38,831 bases of DNA from Schizophyllum amplum (taxonomy: Eukaryota > Basidiomycota > Agaricomycetes > Agaricales > Schizophyllaceae): the NCBI GenBank assembly GCA_007026445.1, contig VDMD01000184.1, positions 1 through 38,831 of the forward strand. The letters are read 5' to 3'. The position numbers and the translations under genes were made by a program. Below the pieces are notes generated by a model. It searched no databases. It saw only the letters and a program-made list of their open reading frames with translations, and was not told the origin of the DNA. Of this stretch, positions 11,539 to 22,309 are shown one piece after another; within the stretch, counting starts at the first letter, position 1; each line of letters begins with the position of its first letter.

Positions 11539-12780
11539 CGAGACAATTCCTCAGGCTACTCTACGACATAATGGATGCAGGAAGTAAACTATGCAGCGAG
11601 TAGCATGCGATATTCACAGACACACTGAGCGGGATTGTGACCCTGTGCAGCTGTTTGGATGGCGCGTATGCAGCCTGTCCTGTGACTTTGTCGGCCATAA
11701 ATAGTATAGGTCCATCGGGGTGCTTCCACGTGCATCACGATCACCTGCATCGAAATCGGATTTTGCCGGATTTCTTCCTTTGCACAGTCCGTCGGTCGCG
11801 GCGTCGCATTTCTCTCCTTCGCCCGTTGCCCTCCGTCTTCTCCGTCAGAATACTATCCCATCTCATCCTACAATGATGATCATGCTCACGATCGCTCGAC
11901 GCTAGTCACGGCTCGCGGCAGAGATAATTTCATCAGCGACAATCTGCAGTGCACGGCCAGTGCGGAACCTTGGTTTCTCTCTCTATATCTCAGAGTCACC
12001 GAAGGAAAGGCTTCTGAACGTACAATGCTCTTCGCCGAAGTCGTCGAGAAAATGCAACAATCAGAGCTTGGCGTCGCGAGGCTGAAGATCACCGCTTCGA
12101 TCTATTGACTAGGAGTCAATTCCAAAGACTTCGACATGATCATCATACCTGCGCGACAGTACCCGGTGCGACAGCGTGAGCACGTCTTCTCGTTCTCATG
12201 AATATAGCGCACTTATGATCTGTGCCAGAGACGTTCGTTCATCCGCATGTATGCCGCAGGCTCAACAGGTTCAAGCCGCCCGGCATTGAAGCGGCCTCAG
12301 CGCGCTCTCGGCATGTCCAGGTGAGCATATCTATTGAGAAAGCGGTGGTCTTCCTGGCGCCAATCTGCCATTTGTACTCATTGCTTACGCCGCTCTGACC
12401 CGCATCCAGCTTTATGACCGTCTCGCCGTAGGTGTTTACATTGCATTCGCGGGGCCGTAAATCGCATCCGCTGGATCGTACATCGAATTCGCGGTATCGT
12501 ACGAGGAGTCTTCATGCCACGCTGTCTAGGCGAAATCTACCGCGCGAACCGCGGGGCACCTGAGGTCAATTCCTCCCCTATTCATCGCCGTTGTGAGTTG
12601 CTGGTCTGACGCTGTTGTTCGTCTGACGTTGATGTATTCTTTCTTACCCAGTTCCATGTTCGCCACGCGCGCAGCTCCCACAGTGCGCAGCGTGCTCTCG
12701 CGCGTACTCTCTCCCGGACACTTCGACGGAGATTTTCATGCGGTTCCAGCAGGCACTTGATCTCAGGTCTATTCAGCGGC

Positions 12781-12860
12781 GTGCAACTTCCAAGATCGCG
12801 CGCAGCGTGCAGCTTCCAAGGTAGCGCGCTGAGCGTGCAGCTTCCAAGATCGTGCGCAGC
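12781..12860. repeat. Tandem repeat, three units of 26-28 bp
   Basis: Units start at 12781, 12807 and 12835, each beginning gtgcarcttccaagrt followed by cgcgcagc. It lies outside any gene I can support. Confidence 0.75.
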
Positions 12861-13143
12861 ATACTCGCCTCCATCGTCGCACGGCGTCAAGCGCAGAAGC
12901 ACGTGAGTATCTCGGAGAGAACGAAATGATCTAGGTGAGGATGTTCACTCCGCCCCACTTTCATGAACTCGGCGCCGCTTTCCGTTCCTCCGCGCCGTCG
13001 GTGCCTCGTTGTCATATTCCTCGATACGGACATACGATTCATTGTTGTGTGCGCTCCGGACCCTGATCTTCCTCAGAACCACCACCTTTCCCCTTGCAGC
13101 GCAATCTCGTGCTGGTGTCTCGACCACGCGGGCCTCGGCGCCT

Positions 13144-13211
13144 GGGATCTACCCGCCGCCTGTGATCTACCCACCGTCTGTGATCTACCCATCGCCTGTG
13201 ATCTACCCTTA
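13144..13211. repeat. 18-bp minisatellite, four units
   Basis: The core gatctaccc recurs at 13146, 13164, 13182 and 13200, an exact 18-bp period. A second short GC-rich repeat of 19-20 bp (cgcgaggcagtcg-type, about 13244-13310) follows directly. Confidence 0.8.
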
Positions 13212-13937
13212 CTAACCCGGGCCTTGCTGGACTAGGGTTGTCCGCGCGAGGCAGTCGGTCGCGCGCGAGGCAGTCGTTCACGCGCGGGGCGGTCGGTCGC
13301 GCGCGAATCATGCGCTCCTTGCCATAAACACGCATGAATAGGCCAAACCTGATCTGTTGTCCTCCCCTCGGCGCCTCCACTGTCGGTCTTTCACAGATCC
13401 AGGCTGTCTTCTGACCATGCCATGTACAGGAAACTACCGCCTTAGCGTCCGGTGCGAAGCGTCCACGCCCACGAACCCGGCTCCTCCATCCTTCCCTGCG
13501 GTGATATGCAGGTGATATAGCATCTGTCCAACGGTGCGAGCGGTGGTCTGCGTGCTGTCCAGCGGCGGTCTGCGTGTTATCCACGCAGGATGACCTGTCT
13601 TCACCAAATATCGCCGTTTTCATCTTGCAGAAATTGCTTTTGCGGCGCTTTCGCCGCGTAGCCTGCGCTGTCTAGGCGACCCCAGGTACCTCAAGGCCGG
13701 CTTCATCCTTGGTGCGCCGCTTCATCCTTGCTTTACAGTGACCATTTAACGTCGTAATCACCGCGTCCCATACCAGTAGCCTCAAGCCAACCGGATTACC
13801 AGGCCGCAAGTAGCTCGGAGCCTCGGATACGTATGAGAATTCTGAACCTCTATAGACAGAGACTTTCGTGACTAGTCGAGCATGCATATATCTTGGGTGA
13901 GCATAGCGATGAATGACATTAACGACCATGTTTATAA

Positions 13938-13985
13938 ACGTACACTGACCCCTAACAGTACACTGACGCCTAACAGTGCACTGGC
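13938..13985. repeat. 18-bp repeat, about 2.5 units
   Basis: The unit cactgacscctaacagtr repeats with an 18-bp period. It is short and outside any confident gene. Confidence 0.6.
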
Positions 13986-15091
13986 GTCTTCGAAGAAAGT
14001 CGAACATGATGTGGCGTGACCTCACGTGATGCAGCGAACGGCGTGACAAGTTTAGCACAGCCGCAACTTGCCGCGCAAACATCCGACAGTCAAACACGTT
14101 CTTCCGTCGACTTTTCTCTCTAGCCTCTGATCGTCTGCCTTTATCGCTCCTGTGATCAGGCGCTGCTCGTATGTGCCGCACAAGTATATATAACCAGTGG
14201 CTACACAGGCTACGGCTTTGTGGCGTAATCGCACGGTGCTCCGTCTTGCGCAGATCATCGCGTGCTCTTCCCTCTTTCCATCCGGAGTTTGCGTGAGATG
14301 GCGAGGTTTTTCCTCTCGCGCTTTCCTTTTCATCCTTGTGTCCACGTCGTCGCTTTATGGTTGCTGGGCATCGGGCGTGATTCTTTGCGGCCAAATGCGT
14401 GCGTACTGATCTTATGGGGAGTCATCTGCTGACCGCGTTGCGCCGGCACGCCCTGGGACCGAAAGTATCAAGGTTTCGTGCGCCTGACAGTCATTAGACC
14501 TGCCCTGTATGCTGAAAGGCTCACCGTAACAGACCCTCCGCAGCCAGAGCAAGCGACAACAGATGACTCGAGTACGACGCCGTCGTGATCGTCATACGAG
14601 AGTATCATTGCATAGTATGCAGCCGACATGGCGTTATCATAGCAGTGGTGGGTGAGCTTAATTCTCGGTGTTCGACGGAGAAGCTGACACGATTACTAGC
14701 AGTGTGCCCGTAAGTCTGTTTACAGCCGTTTACCTTCCTAGCCAGACCTTGCAGACGGTCCGCACCAGACGCACGATGCCTCGACGGACTTCCCATTGTA
14801 CCTTCGGTGGCCGTTGGCTGATCCGGGGTGTGATGTGGTATGTGACGCGTCATTTGATGGTCAAAAGGCGGTTGGCCATGATCTTCGCTTATCCCCGGCG
14901 CGCAGAAGGGACTCGTCACTCAATGCCGATTGATTGCCCGATGTCGACATGCCATTGCATGCATGTATGTATCTGATGCTGCCCGCTTCACGCCGCCTTA
15001 TAACTGTGGCTCAGCCGCTGCCTCAGCACATCCGCCGCCCCCTTTCTCCGCTCTCACCTAGCGCTCACCCGATCTTCCATCTTCGACCCCG

Positions 15092-16523
15092 ATGCCAGTC
15101 TCTCGACGCACATTTCAAGCTCTGCCCACAGAGGTTATCGCCGAAGTTCTCGGGTACTGCTCCTCCCCGGAGCTCGTCGTGGCTTGCCGGACGTCGAAAC
15201 GGATCAGCAGCATCGCCACACGCCATCTGTATTCGAACATCCTTTTGCGAGGCATCACGTCCGCTGTCCGGTGCTTTCGTACCCTCGCCTCTCATCCTCA
15301 ATGCGCACTGCTGGTCAAGAAGTTGTGCTGGTGCGTTCTTTTGCTCAGACACGGGGTTGGAGGCTGACTATCTCACAGGGAGCATTCGCCAGCTCGTACG
15401 ACTTCCGCGTTCCCGGCCCTTTGCAAGCTTATTGCGCGCGCTCTTCGACGGACGGCGAATCTGCAGGTCCTTGACATACCCCATCCCTTCCCAACTCTGT
15501 CGCATCTCATCGCTACCCTCCACTTCCCGCGCCTGACCACCTCTGGTCTCGTCCTCGACTCAAACTCCCTCGACTTTGTCCGTACACATGCGGGCACGCT
15601 CTCGCGGATCGGGCTATACGATCATCACAATCCAGCCCATGATGGCGCCATCTCGCCGGAGACGAGTCGCGCGCTCGAAGGCGTACACTTCCCACAGCTG
15701 CGCAGTTTGCTCGCGCGAGCCCATCTCGTGCCGCATTTTGCTGCGCGCGCGGATACCATCGAGTCGGCCGCGATTCTATGGTCGCCCGCGCGGAGCCCGG
15801 GGTCGCAGGACCCATCACCTGTCCTCGCTTCTCTCGCCGATCATCCAGTCGCGCAGATATCTCACCGCATGGCGGATTTCGACGTAGATGTTACGCGAGG
15901 GACTGCAGAGCACCTCGGCGAACGACTGCAACTGTTGGAGATTCAGTTGACGTCGATAAGACCGTCCGATATCCAGGTATGTTTCTTTCTTCCTACCGTG
16001 CACGGCCCGTTGTTGACGCACTTATGGCAGGCTATGTACGAGTCGCTCATGAACGTGCTGCCCTCCTTCAAGTGTCTGAAGGAGGTTCACGTCTGGCACG
16101 CGTCGCGCCGCCTCGCGAACCACAACACCGTCTGGCGCGCGCTCGACGAGGAATTGAGCATCCTTACCCGATGGAAGCGCCACTGTCCGACATTGGCCAC
16201 CGCGACTCTAGGGTCACGTACGTGCTTCTCTCGTATCCGCTCCGCGCCGCCGCCTCACACCCTTTGCAGGCTTAGTCCGCTGGACGTATTGCGCCGAGGC
16301 AGTGGCGTGGTACCCAGACCTCGTACGCGTGGCGGCGGAGCGGGACGAGCATCAAGTACAGATGGTCGTCGTCTGGCTCATCTTCGCCGTCGCGAACGGC
16401 CTGTTACCGAAAGCCGGATGTTGTCTGCAGGATTTGCGGAAGATATACTTTTCGCCGCAGCGCAAGAACTACCCGTCTTTGCGCGGGCATGGGCTGGAGA
16501 GATTTATGGGCGTGGCGGCATGA
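15092..16523 (+). CDS. F-box protein, four exons, 425 aa
   Basis: Predicted SCF ubiquitin-ligase substrate receptor. Exons are 15092-15330, 15379-15976, 16031-16217 and 16270-16523; introns of 48, 54 and 52 nt have GTGCGT, GTATGT and GTACGT donors and CAG acceptors, and the spliced frame is open throughout. The F-box occupies about residues 6-45: FQALPTEVIAEVLGYCSSPE then LVVACRTSKRISSIATRHLY. The rest follows the pattern of Agaricomycete F-box proteins with short Leu-rich strands (ANLQVLDIPH, FPRLTTSGLVL, FPQLRSLLARAHLVPHF) and a C-terminal helical part containing WYPDLVRVAAERDEHQV. ATG 15092 lies 3' of a CT-rich leader and gives the complete F-box. The stop is TGA 16521-16523. No decay is seen. 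It is unrelated in detail to the F-box protein at 9997. Confidence 0.85.
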
Positions 16524-16623
16524 TTGGGGGCATCCTTATATTTATATCGTGTCATTGTTGTTGTGGCTGCAGATGCTTTCGGTTGTCTTCGCTGTCGTGT
16601 ATACCCACCCCTACTTGTTGTGT

Positions 16624-16672
16624 CATTACGGGATGTTGTATTATCACGGGATGTTGTATCATTACGGGACAT
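16624..16672. repeat. 18-bp repeat, three units
   Basis: The unit cattacgggatgttgta recurs at 18-bp spacing (cggg at 16629, 16647, 16665), just 3' of the F-box gene and possibly in its 3' UTR. Confidence 0.7.
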
Positions 16673-16723
16673 ACCCATCTTCCAATCTAACTGGACATCT
16701 CGATTTCTGAATTTATACTCGAC

Positions 16724-16807
16724 CGACGCGTGAGTGACTGACGATGCGTAAGCGACTGACGATGCGTGAGCGACTGACGACGCGTGAGCGACTGACGACG
16801 CGAAAGC
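16724..16807. repeat. 18-bp minisatellite, about five units
   Basis: Near-identical units of gaygcgtgagcgactgac in tandem, with single-base variants. Confidence 0.8.
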
Positions 16808-16872
16808 GAAGAGCGTTTATGAGGCTGTGCTGTCGGACGACGAACAGGCTCATGTACAAGACGCAGAGCCAC

Positions 16873-16965
16873 CTAGTACCGGGCTTCTCAGACCCACCTA
16901 CCGGGCTTCTCAGACCCACCTACCGGCCCGCTTCTCATACCCACCTACCGACCGGGCTTCTCCGA
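16873..16965. repeat. 22-bp minisatellite, four units
   Basis: The unit is built on taccgggcttctcagaccca. The third and fourth units have small insertions. Confidence 0.75.
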
Positions 16966-17074
16966 CGCCAGACGGTTTTCACTGCCGCGTACATTTTCAC
17001 AGATACCCGAAGATAGAACAAACGATGAAGTACATGATACCCAAATCCCTATGAACATCCGCTAAGGTGGTGCC

Positions 17075-17387
17075 GCTCCGACCAGTGCCTGCCCGTCGTC
17101 CTCGACCAGTGCCTGCCCGTCGTCCTCGACCAGCGCCTGCCACTGTCGTCCTCGACCAGCAGCGCCTGCCACCGCCGTCCTCGACCAGCAGCGCCTGCCA
17201 CCGTCGTCCTCGACCAGTAGCGCCTGCCACCGTCGTCCTCGACCAGCAGCGCCTGCCACCGTCGTCCTCGACCAGCAGCGCCTGCCACCGTCGTCCTCGA
17301 CCAGCAGCGCCTGCCACCGTCGTCCTCGACCAGCAGCGCCTGCCACCGTCGTCCTCAACCAGCAGCGCCTGTCACCGTCGTCCTCGA
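17075..17387. repeat. 24-bp then 29-bp minisatellite
   Basis: Two to three 24-bp units (cagtgcctgcccgtcgtcct) pass into about nine units of exactly 29 bp whose core is gtcgtcctcgaccagcagcg; successive cores lie at 17232, 17261 and 17290. Because 29 is not divisible by three, all three minus-strand frames read the same 29-residue peptide cycle and stay open, so the long minus-strand ORFs here are products of the repeat. Confidence 0.85.
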
Positions 17388-17415
17388 TAGCACAAATCCA
17401 CACAAACGTATACGT

Positions 17416-17910
17416 ATGAGAGACACAGTGTCCTATCGAATAAGTAGGCAGTGGCAGGGGTGTAACCCCGGGTGTCGCCGTGCTGACCCCCACCCTGACC
17501 CCGGAGGGTTTCAACCCCTGGCGCGGGGTCAGGGTTTCCGCAGGGTTGGCAGGGGTTGGGGTCAACCCCAGGGTTTTTATTCATTTCTCATGATTTAGAT
17601 CCTTTATTGTATATTTAAAATGCAGATATAGCACCTTCAAGATAACATACAGGTTAACAATATCCAGATTGCTAAGTAACAGCACTTAAGTTACAAATAA
17701 ATCTTGTATAATGTACGTCTCCGCACCCACATCTGAGTCTGGGGTTTTTCCGGGGTGTCGGGGGGTTGGGCAACAGCAACCCGCACCCTGACCCCAGCGG
17801 GGTGGGGTGCGCAACCCTGCGGGGTTGCCCCAACCCCTGCCATTCCCTACGAATAAGAGACCCGCCTGTCGAATAAGAGACACGCACGCCTGTCGAATAA
17901 GAGACACTTT
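17416..17910. mobile_element. Fold-back, MITE-like element with AT-rich core
   Basis: Two GC-rich arms (about 17437-17575 and 17735-17850) flank a strikingly AT-rich core (17576-17730) in an otherwise GC-rich region. The arms match in inverted orientation: the left arm reads gtaggcagtggcaggggt and the right arm, reverse complemented, gtagggaatggcaggggt. Both continue with runs of aaccccnggg and gggtcagggt. On the right, three tandem copies of gtcgaataagagac (17838-17910) follow. No transposase ORF fits, so a non-autonomous element is the simplest reading. It ends about 35-50 bp from the FKBP stop codon, so it may supply that gene's 3' UTR or polyadenylation region. Confidence 0.45.
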
Positions 17911-17944
17911 TGCCGAGAGAGACCCGTGCGCCAATCGAGTATTC

Positions 17945-19428
17945 CTAGCCAATAGACAGTAGCTCAAGTTCGAAGCAGAGGGTGGAGTTGGGGGGAATGA
18001 CGGGCGGAAAGCCGCGAGGGCCATATGCCTGAAAAGCCTTGGTTAGTCATAGGGCGGATGAGGGTGAATGGTGGTCGGATGACGGTGAGGTTATGGGCGG
18101 ATGAGGGTGAGGTTATGGGCGGATGAGGGTGAGGTTATGGGCGGATGAGGGTGAGGTTATGGGCGGATGAGGGTGAGGTTATGGGCGGATGAGGGTGAGG
18201 TTATGGGCGGATGAGGGTGAGGTTATGGGCGGATGAGGGTGAAGTGGTGGGTGGATGAGGGTGAAGTGGAGGGTGGAGGACGTTGGACGGAATAGGTGGA
18301 GATTGGAAGGAATAGGTGGACATTGAAGAGGGGCGGAGGACATTGAAGAGGGGTGGAGGAGATTGGAGGAGGACGTTGAGGAGGATCGGAAGAGATTGAA
18401 AAGGTTGGGTATGCGAGGAGAAGTGGGTATGCGAGGAGAAGTGGGTATGCGAGGAGAAGTGGGTATGCGAGGAGAAGTGGGTATGCGAGGAGAAGTGGGT
18501 ATGTGATCTGAAGGGCGCAGACTCGCAAAAGAAACCTACATAGTCTGGCGTGCAGATAAGACGTGCCGTCTGACCGACGGAGAGCTTCATGACACCTGAG
18601 TAGAGAATCGATTTGTCAGCAGGCAAACGAGGTGTAAGCAGGCAGACGAGGTGGCAGCAGGAAGACGAGGTGGCAGCAGGAAGACGAGGTGGCAGCAGGA
18701 AAACGAGGTGGCAGCGATCACGTTGTCGAATAGGAGTGCGTTCAAGGGTCGCGCGTCGCGGTAGGATCTTCGAGGACGGGTCGCGGTGATATCTTCGAGG
18801 AAGGGTCGTGGTAGGATCTCCCGGTAGGGGGGGGGAGGGTTGCGTGGATAAAAGGGGGGAGGATGGCGTGAATGAAAGGAGGGGAGGATGGCGTGGATAA
18901 AAGGGGGGGAGGGTGGCGTGAATAAAGGGGGGGGGAGGATGGCATGGATGAAAGGGGGGGAGGGTGGCGTGAATAAAAGGGCGTGTTCGCACCTTCATCC
19001 CAGCCCTTGATCACTCTCCCAACACCGATTTTCGTGACGAAAGGCGAGCCTCTGTGCAGCATCCAGTCAGCGGCGCTCTCGCGACGATAAGCGGTAAAGC
19101 ATTCTCGTAGTAGTATCTGGCAGTCCATAGTATCTGGCAGTGGCAGCCCATGGTATCTGGCAACGTACCGATCTCGACTGGAGTCAAACTGTGTCCCGTT
19201 GGTCAGCGTGCCGACGTAGTGTATGGACACTTGATCTATGCGCGATTTAGCGTGCCAAGCCCGCGACCGACATGAGGACTTGGAACTAACTAAAACGAGG
19301 AATGACGCACCGCCTTTCTTCGGAAAATGTGCCCCGTCGCCGGGCGTGAGGGTCTCTACGGTGACGCCCTGCGATATTTGGTCTATAAGCGGGAGCATAC
19401 GCGAGCACGGCAGGCCTCGACGTACCAT
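17945..19428 (-). CDS. FKBP12-type peptidyl-prolyl cis-trans isomerase
   Basis: Cytosolic prolyl isomerase, the fungal receptor for FK506 and rapamycin; the drug complexes inhibit calcineurin and TOR. Six minus-strand exons: 19426-19428 (start codon alone), 19311-19368, 19169-19235, 18993-19051, 18540-18595 and 17945-18028. Spliced length is 108 aa, the canonical size. It begins [13 protein letters not shown] and contains [52 protein letters not shown] and [15 protein letters not shown]. All ligand-pocket residues are present: Tyr27, Phe37, Asp38, Arg43, Phe47, Val56, Ile57, Trp60, Tyr83 and Phe100. All introns are GT..AG; introns 1-3 are 57, 75 and 117 nt, but introns 4 and 5 are 397 and 511 nt and consist largely of minisatellites. 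An exon holding only ATG makes the gene easy to miss. The gene appears intact. Confidence 0.93.
18040..18270. repeat. 22-bp minisatellite in FKBP intron 5, about ten units
   Basis: On the sense (minus) strand the unit is pyrimidine-rich and begins ATAACCTCACCCTCATCC, repeated at 22-bp spacing. It occupies the 3' half of intron 5, just upstream of the likely natural branch site CTAAC and the CAG acceptor. Confidence 0.9.
18404..18507. repeat. 18-bp minisatellite in FKBP intron 5, about six units
   Basis: Plus-strand unit gtgggtatgcgaggagaa; gggtatg starts at 18407, 18425, 18443, 18461, 18479 and 18497. It fills the 5' half of intron 5 close to the donor at 18539. The sense strand is pyrimidine-rich. 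Confidence 0.92.
18617..18986. repeat. Three minisatellites filling FKBP intron 4
   Basis: A 19-bp unit (gcagcaggaagacgaggtg, about five copies, 18617-18715), a roughly 27-bp unit (cttcgaggamgggtcg, three copies, 18755-18826), and a 24-27 bp unit (gggggaggatggcgtg, about six copies, 18827-18980) lie head to tail. Together they make up nearly all of the 397-nt intron. All are purine-rich on + and so pyrimidine-rich in the transcript. Confidence 0.85.
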
Positions 19429-20146
19429 GACGATCAGAATTGCCGTTGGTCGCTCCAAGGGCAAAGCCTGTCGTCGTCGTCTGCACGTTAAGTACGAGCC
19501 CGCGCCCGGAGAAGACAAGAAGAAGGCTCACCGCGAACCCTGATCACTCAGAGTAGGTACATGAACGACGCGCAATCTGTCACTTGCGCAGCTTCGATAT
19601 TCATCCCTGGAACGTCAGATGCTCGACAATCAGGCGACCCCGTCAATTCCCGCTCGCTCGACAGAACCTTGGGCAGGATCGATGCGCCTCCCAGCGCGCG
19701 CGTAAACGTCGGCGGGATCGATTGTGACTGACGAGTGAAATCCGGTGCGCGGCTTGTATTGAGCGGTGAGCGCATTCGCGCGCGAAGCTTGTCTTTGGCA
19801 TGTCCGCGACCCCCTCGAAGCCGACGAGAACAGTCGAAGCGGCGCCGAGACCAGTAGCAGCGGCGCCGAGTCAATCTTGGTGGGCAGAAGGGAAGTGACT
19901 TCGCGTAAGGAGTCTTGGCAGGGGGGTCATAAGCGTTCATTCGAAGATAAGGGCGCACGTGTTTTTACGGAGGCGGGCTAGCGATCAGCAAGGTGGGCTG
20001 GATCAGCGTGGTTGGGTTATCGACTAGCGTAGACCCGTGCTCCGCACGGAGCGTTCGACCTTGGTTCGAGTCGCAATGAAGCAGGGAGTATAATCAACAT
20101 ATATTCATCTGTTACTTAGTATGATATGCCACAGTACTCGTCAGTG
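19429..20146. other. FKBP promoter side; no confident gene
   Basis: The first part should be the FKBP promoter. A minus-strand frame of 136 codons at 19548-19958 and a second overlapping frame (containing TAQYKPRTGFHSSVTIDPAD) look partly protein-like, but stops interrupt them and I cannot name a family. Confidence 0.3.
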
Positions 20147-22126
20147 TCAAGTTGTCGGCTTAGGCTTGCGACGCTTAGCGTCTTGCGTCTCCGCCTTGTC
20201 AGATGGCGAGAGACGACAAACTGGATGCCGATCCACTTGCCCCGTCACTGAGATGTTCGGGCTACTTACCCTTGGCTTTGGTTGACAGCGGCTTGATGGG
20301 CGAGTCGGATCCCTCACACCACCGATATCCCTCGGTAGGTCGAGTTTCCTTTCAACGTCAGTGAAAAATTGGTGGATTTCGTCGGTTGACCAACTACTGC
20401 ATTGGAGAACGGGCGGGATGCGAGGATTCAGTGTAATATCACCTTGTGCAGAATGTGTCGCAGCTTCAGTCGCGGGAATTGCGATTGGGCTGCATCGGGT
20501 CTGGCAACAGCTTCGCCAAAGTGTCGTTATTGTAGGAGAGATGGCAGCTCTGTACATGTCAAAGGCGTGAGAGGCCCAGTCAGGGTAATATGCAGCACTT
20601 CGGCCAGGTAGAAGTTCACGCACACTCCCTGACCAGTTGGGATTGTACGTCACTGCGACGATGAGGCTGATCTGTCCAAAGTACCGCGAGAGAACCATCA
20701 CATATTGATAAGACTGGTGTATGTACCGGGGGCTACCAATGCGAGACGCAAGGACCCCGAGAACATCGAGAACCGACGTGGTGGTGATGCAGTTGTCCGT
20801 CGGTTTGCAAAAGCCGGGGCCTACAGTTGACGGAGGGGTTATGTGCATGCCAATGGAGATAAATGAGAGATGACTCAGACTTATACTGATGGATGACATG
20901 TCGAAGTCACGTCCGTGAGCACCCTGAGTGGCGAAGAGGCGATATTTGTGCACAGACCGAAAGAGAAGTAAGGGACATCGGCCTCTCGATACGGGCAACC
21001 TGCCTCGGGCAGGGCAGCATACGGGGTTCGGGCGCATGATCATGCGGAAAGCAGAGGAGGGGACGACAACTGATGAAAGGTTAACGTCGAATGTGTATGA
21101 GCGGAGGTGGCGGACGTACGCGTACGTTAGCGGCGACCTCGTTACTTCGTCCATGTCCATGGGTTTGTTGTAGATGAGAGGGGCTACACAGACATTGATA
21201 ACTACGTGGAATCAGTTTAGGCGGAGTGTGTACAGAGGAATACGTACAAAGCACATTGAGAGAGGATTCAGGCTGTGGATGTCGCGTGTTCGGCACGCAC
21301 TTCGCGACTGGTTCGTCAATCCAGCGCTGTGATGAGATGTCGTACGTTGCTGAGCGCAAAGTTACACCCATGCGGGATTATCGTCGTGGCCTACAGAGGT
21401 AACGGAGTCAGCAGTATGAGGCAGGGAAAAGGTGGAAAGGACATACAGCTTATGTTATTCGGGAGTCTTAAGAGGAAGGACAGTATTTATGTATAGTGTG
21501 ATGAGCAGGGGAGAGGAATATGGGTGGAGGAGGAGGTTGGAGGTGAGAAGGGCCGGTGAAGTACAAACACTCTTGAGGTAGGGTCAGTGAGGTTTCCTGC
21601 AGATAGTGGTTCCAGGCTTTTGAGGAGGGTTCATTGCGGATGAGGGGAGTGTGAAGGAAGAATGTGATGTATGCGGAAATCATGATAAGGCTGGTGCATT
21701 GACGATGAGACACGACGATCGGGTGGCAGAACACGGAGAGACACCGTTGAAGTTGTTGAAACTACCATGGGGCAGATGGGCATGCTTGAGGATCTGAGGG
21801 TCACGAAGCAGGGGCAAGAGCGTCTGTACAGAGTTGATTAGGAGTGAAGCAAAATGTACACGAAGGACAAAGTTTAAAAAGCCTCATAGATGCGCGAAGC
21901 AGTACGGGTAGGGATCAAGAGCAAGGAGGTTGGTCGGGGAGAAGAGCGACACCAGAGCGACACCATGTTGCGACCGGATGAATAAGTGTGCCAGGCGTTG
22001 GACGATGGTCGACGTCGGCGTCAAGCAAGCGTCTGACTCGAGTCCACGCAGATGCCATTGGGGACCGTCGGTTCGGCAGCGGTCACCTGATGTCATAGTC
22101 ACATCAGCCAATGAGGAGGCGTACAT
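20147..22126 (-). pseudogene. Decayed minus-strand gene of unknown family
   Basis: Several protein-like stretches follow one another on the minus strand but are broken by stops and frame changes. They are 21884-22126 (ending ALDPYPYCFAHL, then TGA); the same frame resumes about 21750-21880 (LLPLLRDPQILKHAHLPHGS); then a frame change into 21468-21734 (LCHPIVVSHRQC, SSKAWNHYLQETSLTLPQEC); and finally an uninterrupted 337-codon ORF at 20147-21160 (with SYQYVMVLSRYFGQISLIVA and SHAFDMYRAAISPTITTLW). Short introns could explain some breaks, but the in-frame TGA inside coherent sequence suggests decay. I do not recognise the family and propose no function. The 337-codon ORF may still be expressed. 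Confidence 0.35.
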
Positions 22127-22309
22127 AGCCGTGATTTGGTCACGGCCGTTTCGCTTTAATAAAGAGATGATGGCGCACGGACTTGGATAAGAGGATGGTA
22201 CTCTATACGTCTATCACGAGCGAACCCGACGTGCGAAAGCGCGCGACGGTATGTCGAGCCTGAATGCTCATAGTGAACACCCTGAAGCCATTCTGACGAG
22301 AGGCGGGGG

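Larger units (their letters stand above)
11539..15091. other. 3.5 kb without a recognisable gene
   Basis: Only short or domain-free open stretches occur. The largest are minus-strand frames of 194 and 240 codons at 13039-13623 and 13672-14394, overlapping tandem repeats and lacking a recognisable fold. A 38-codon + segment near 12000-12109 (containing LFAEVVEKMQQSELGVARLK) looks locally protein-like but has no partner exons I can find. Four short minisatellites are listed separately. The last 100 bp upstream of 15092 are the CT-rich leader of the next F-box gene. Confidence 0.4.

Noticed and set aside
13039..14394. Minus-strand ORFs of 194 and 240 codons
   Set aside because: Basic, low-information sequence overlapping 18-bp and 20-bp tandem repeats, with no domain and no supporting splice structure.
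18201..18998. 265-codon minus-strand ORF
   Set aside because: It runs through FKBP exon 5 and the repeat-filled introns 4 and 5. Splice sites and FKBP homology explain the region better.
20020..20090. tRNA-like segment with a ggttcgagtc B-box and a cgtgctccgcacg hairpin
   Set aside because: The five bases either side of the T-loop do not pair and no acceptor stem can be drawn. At most a decayed tRNA-derived fragment.
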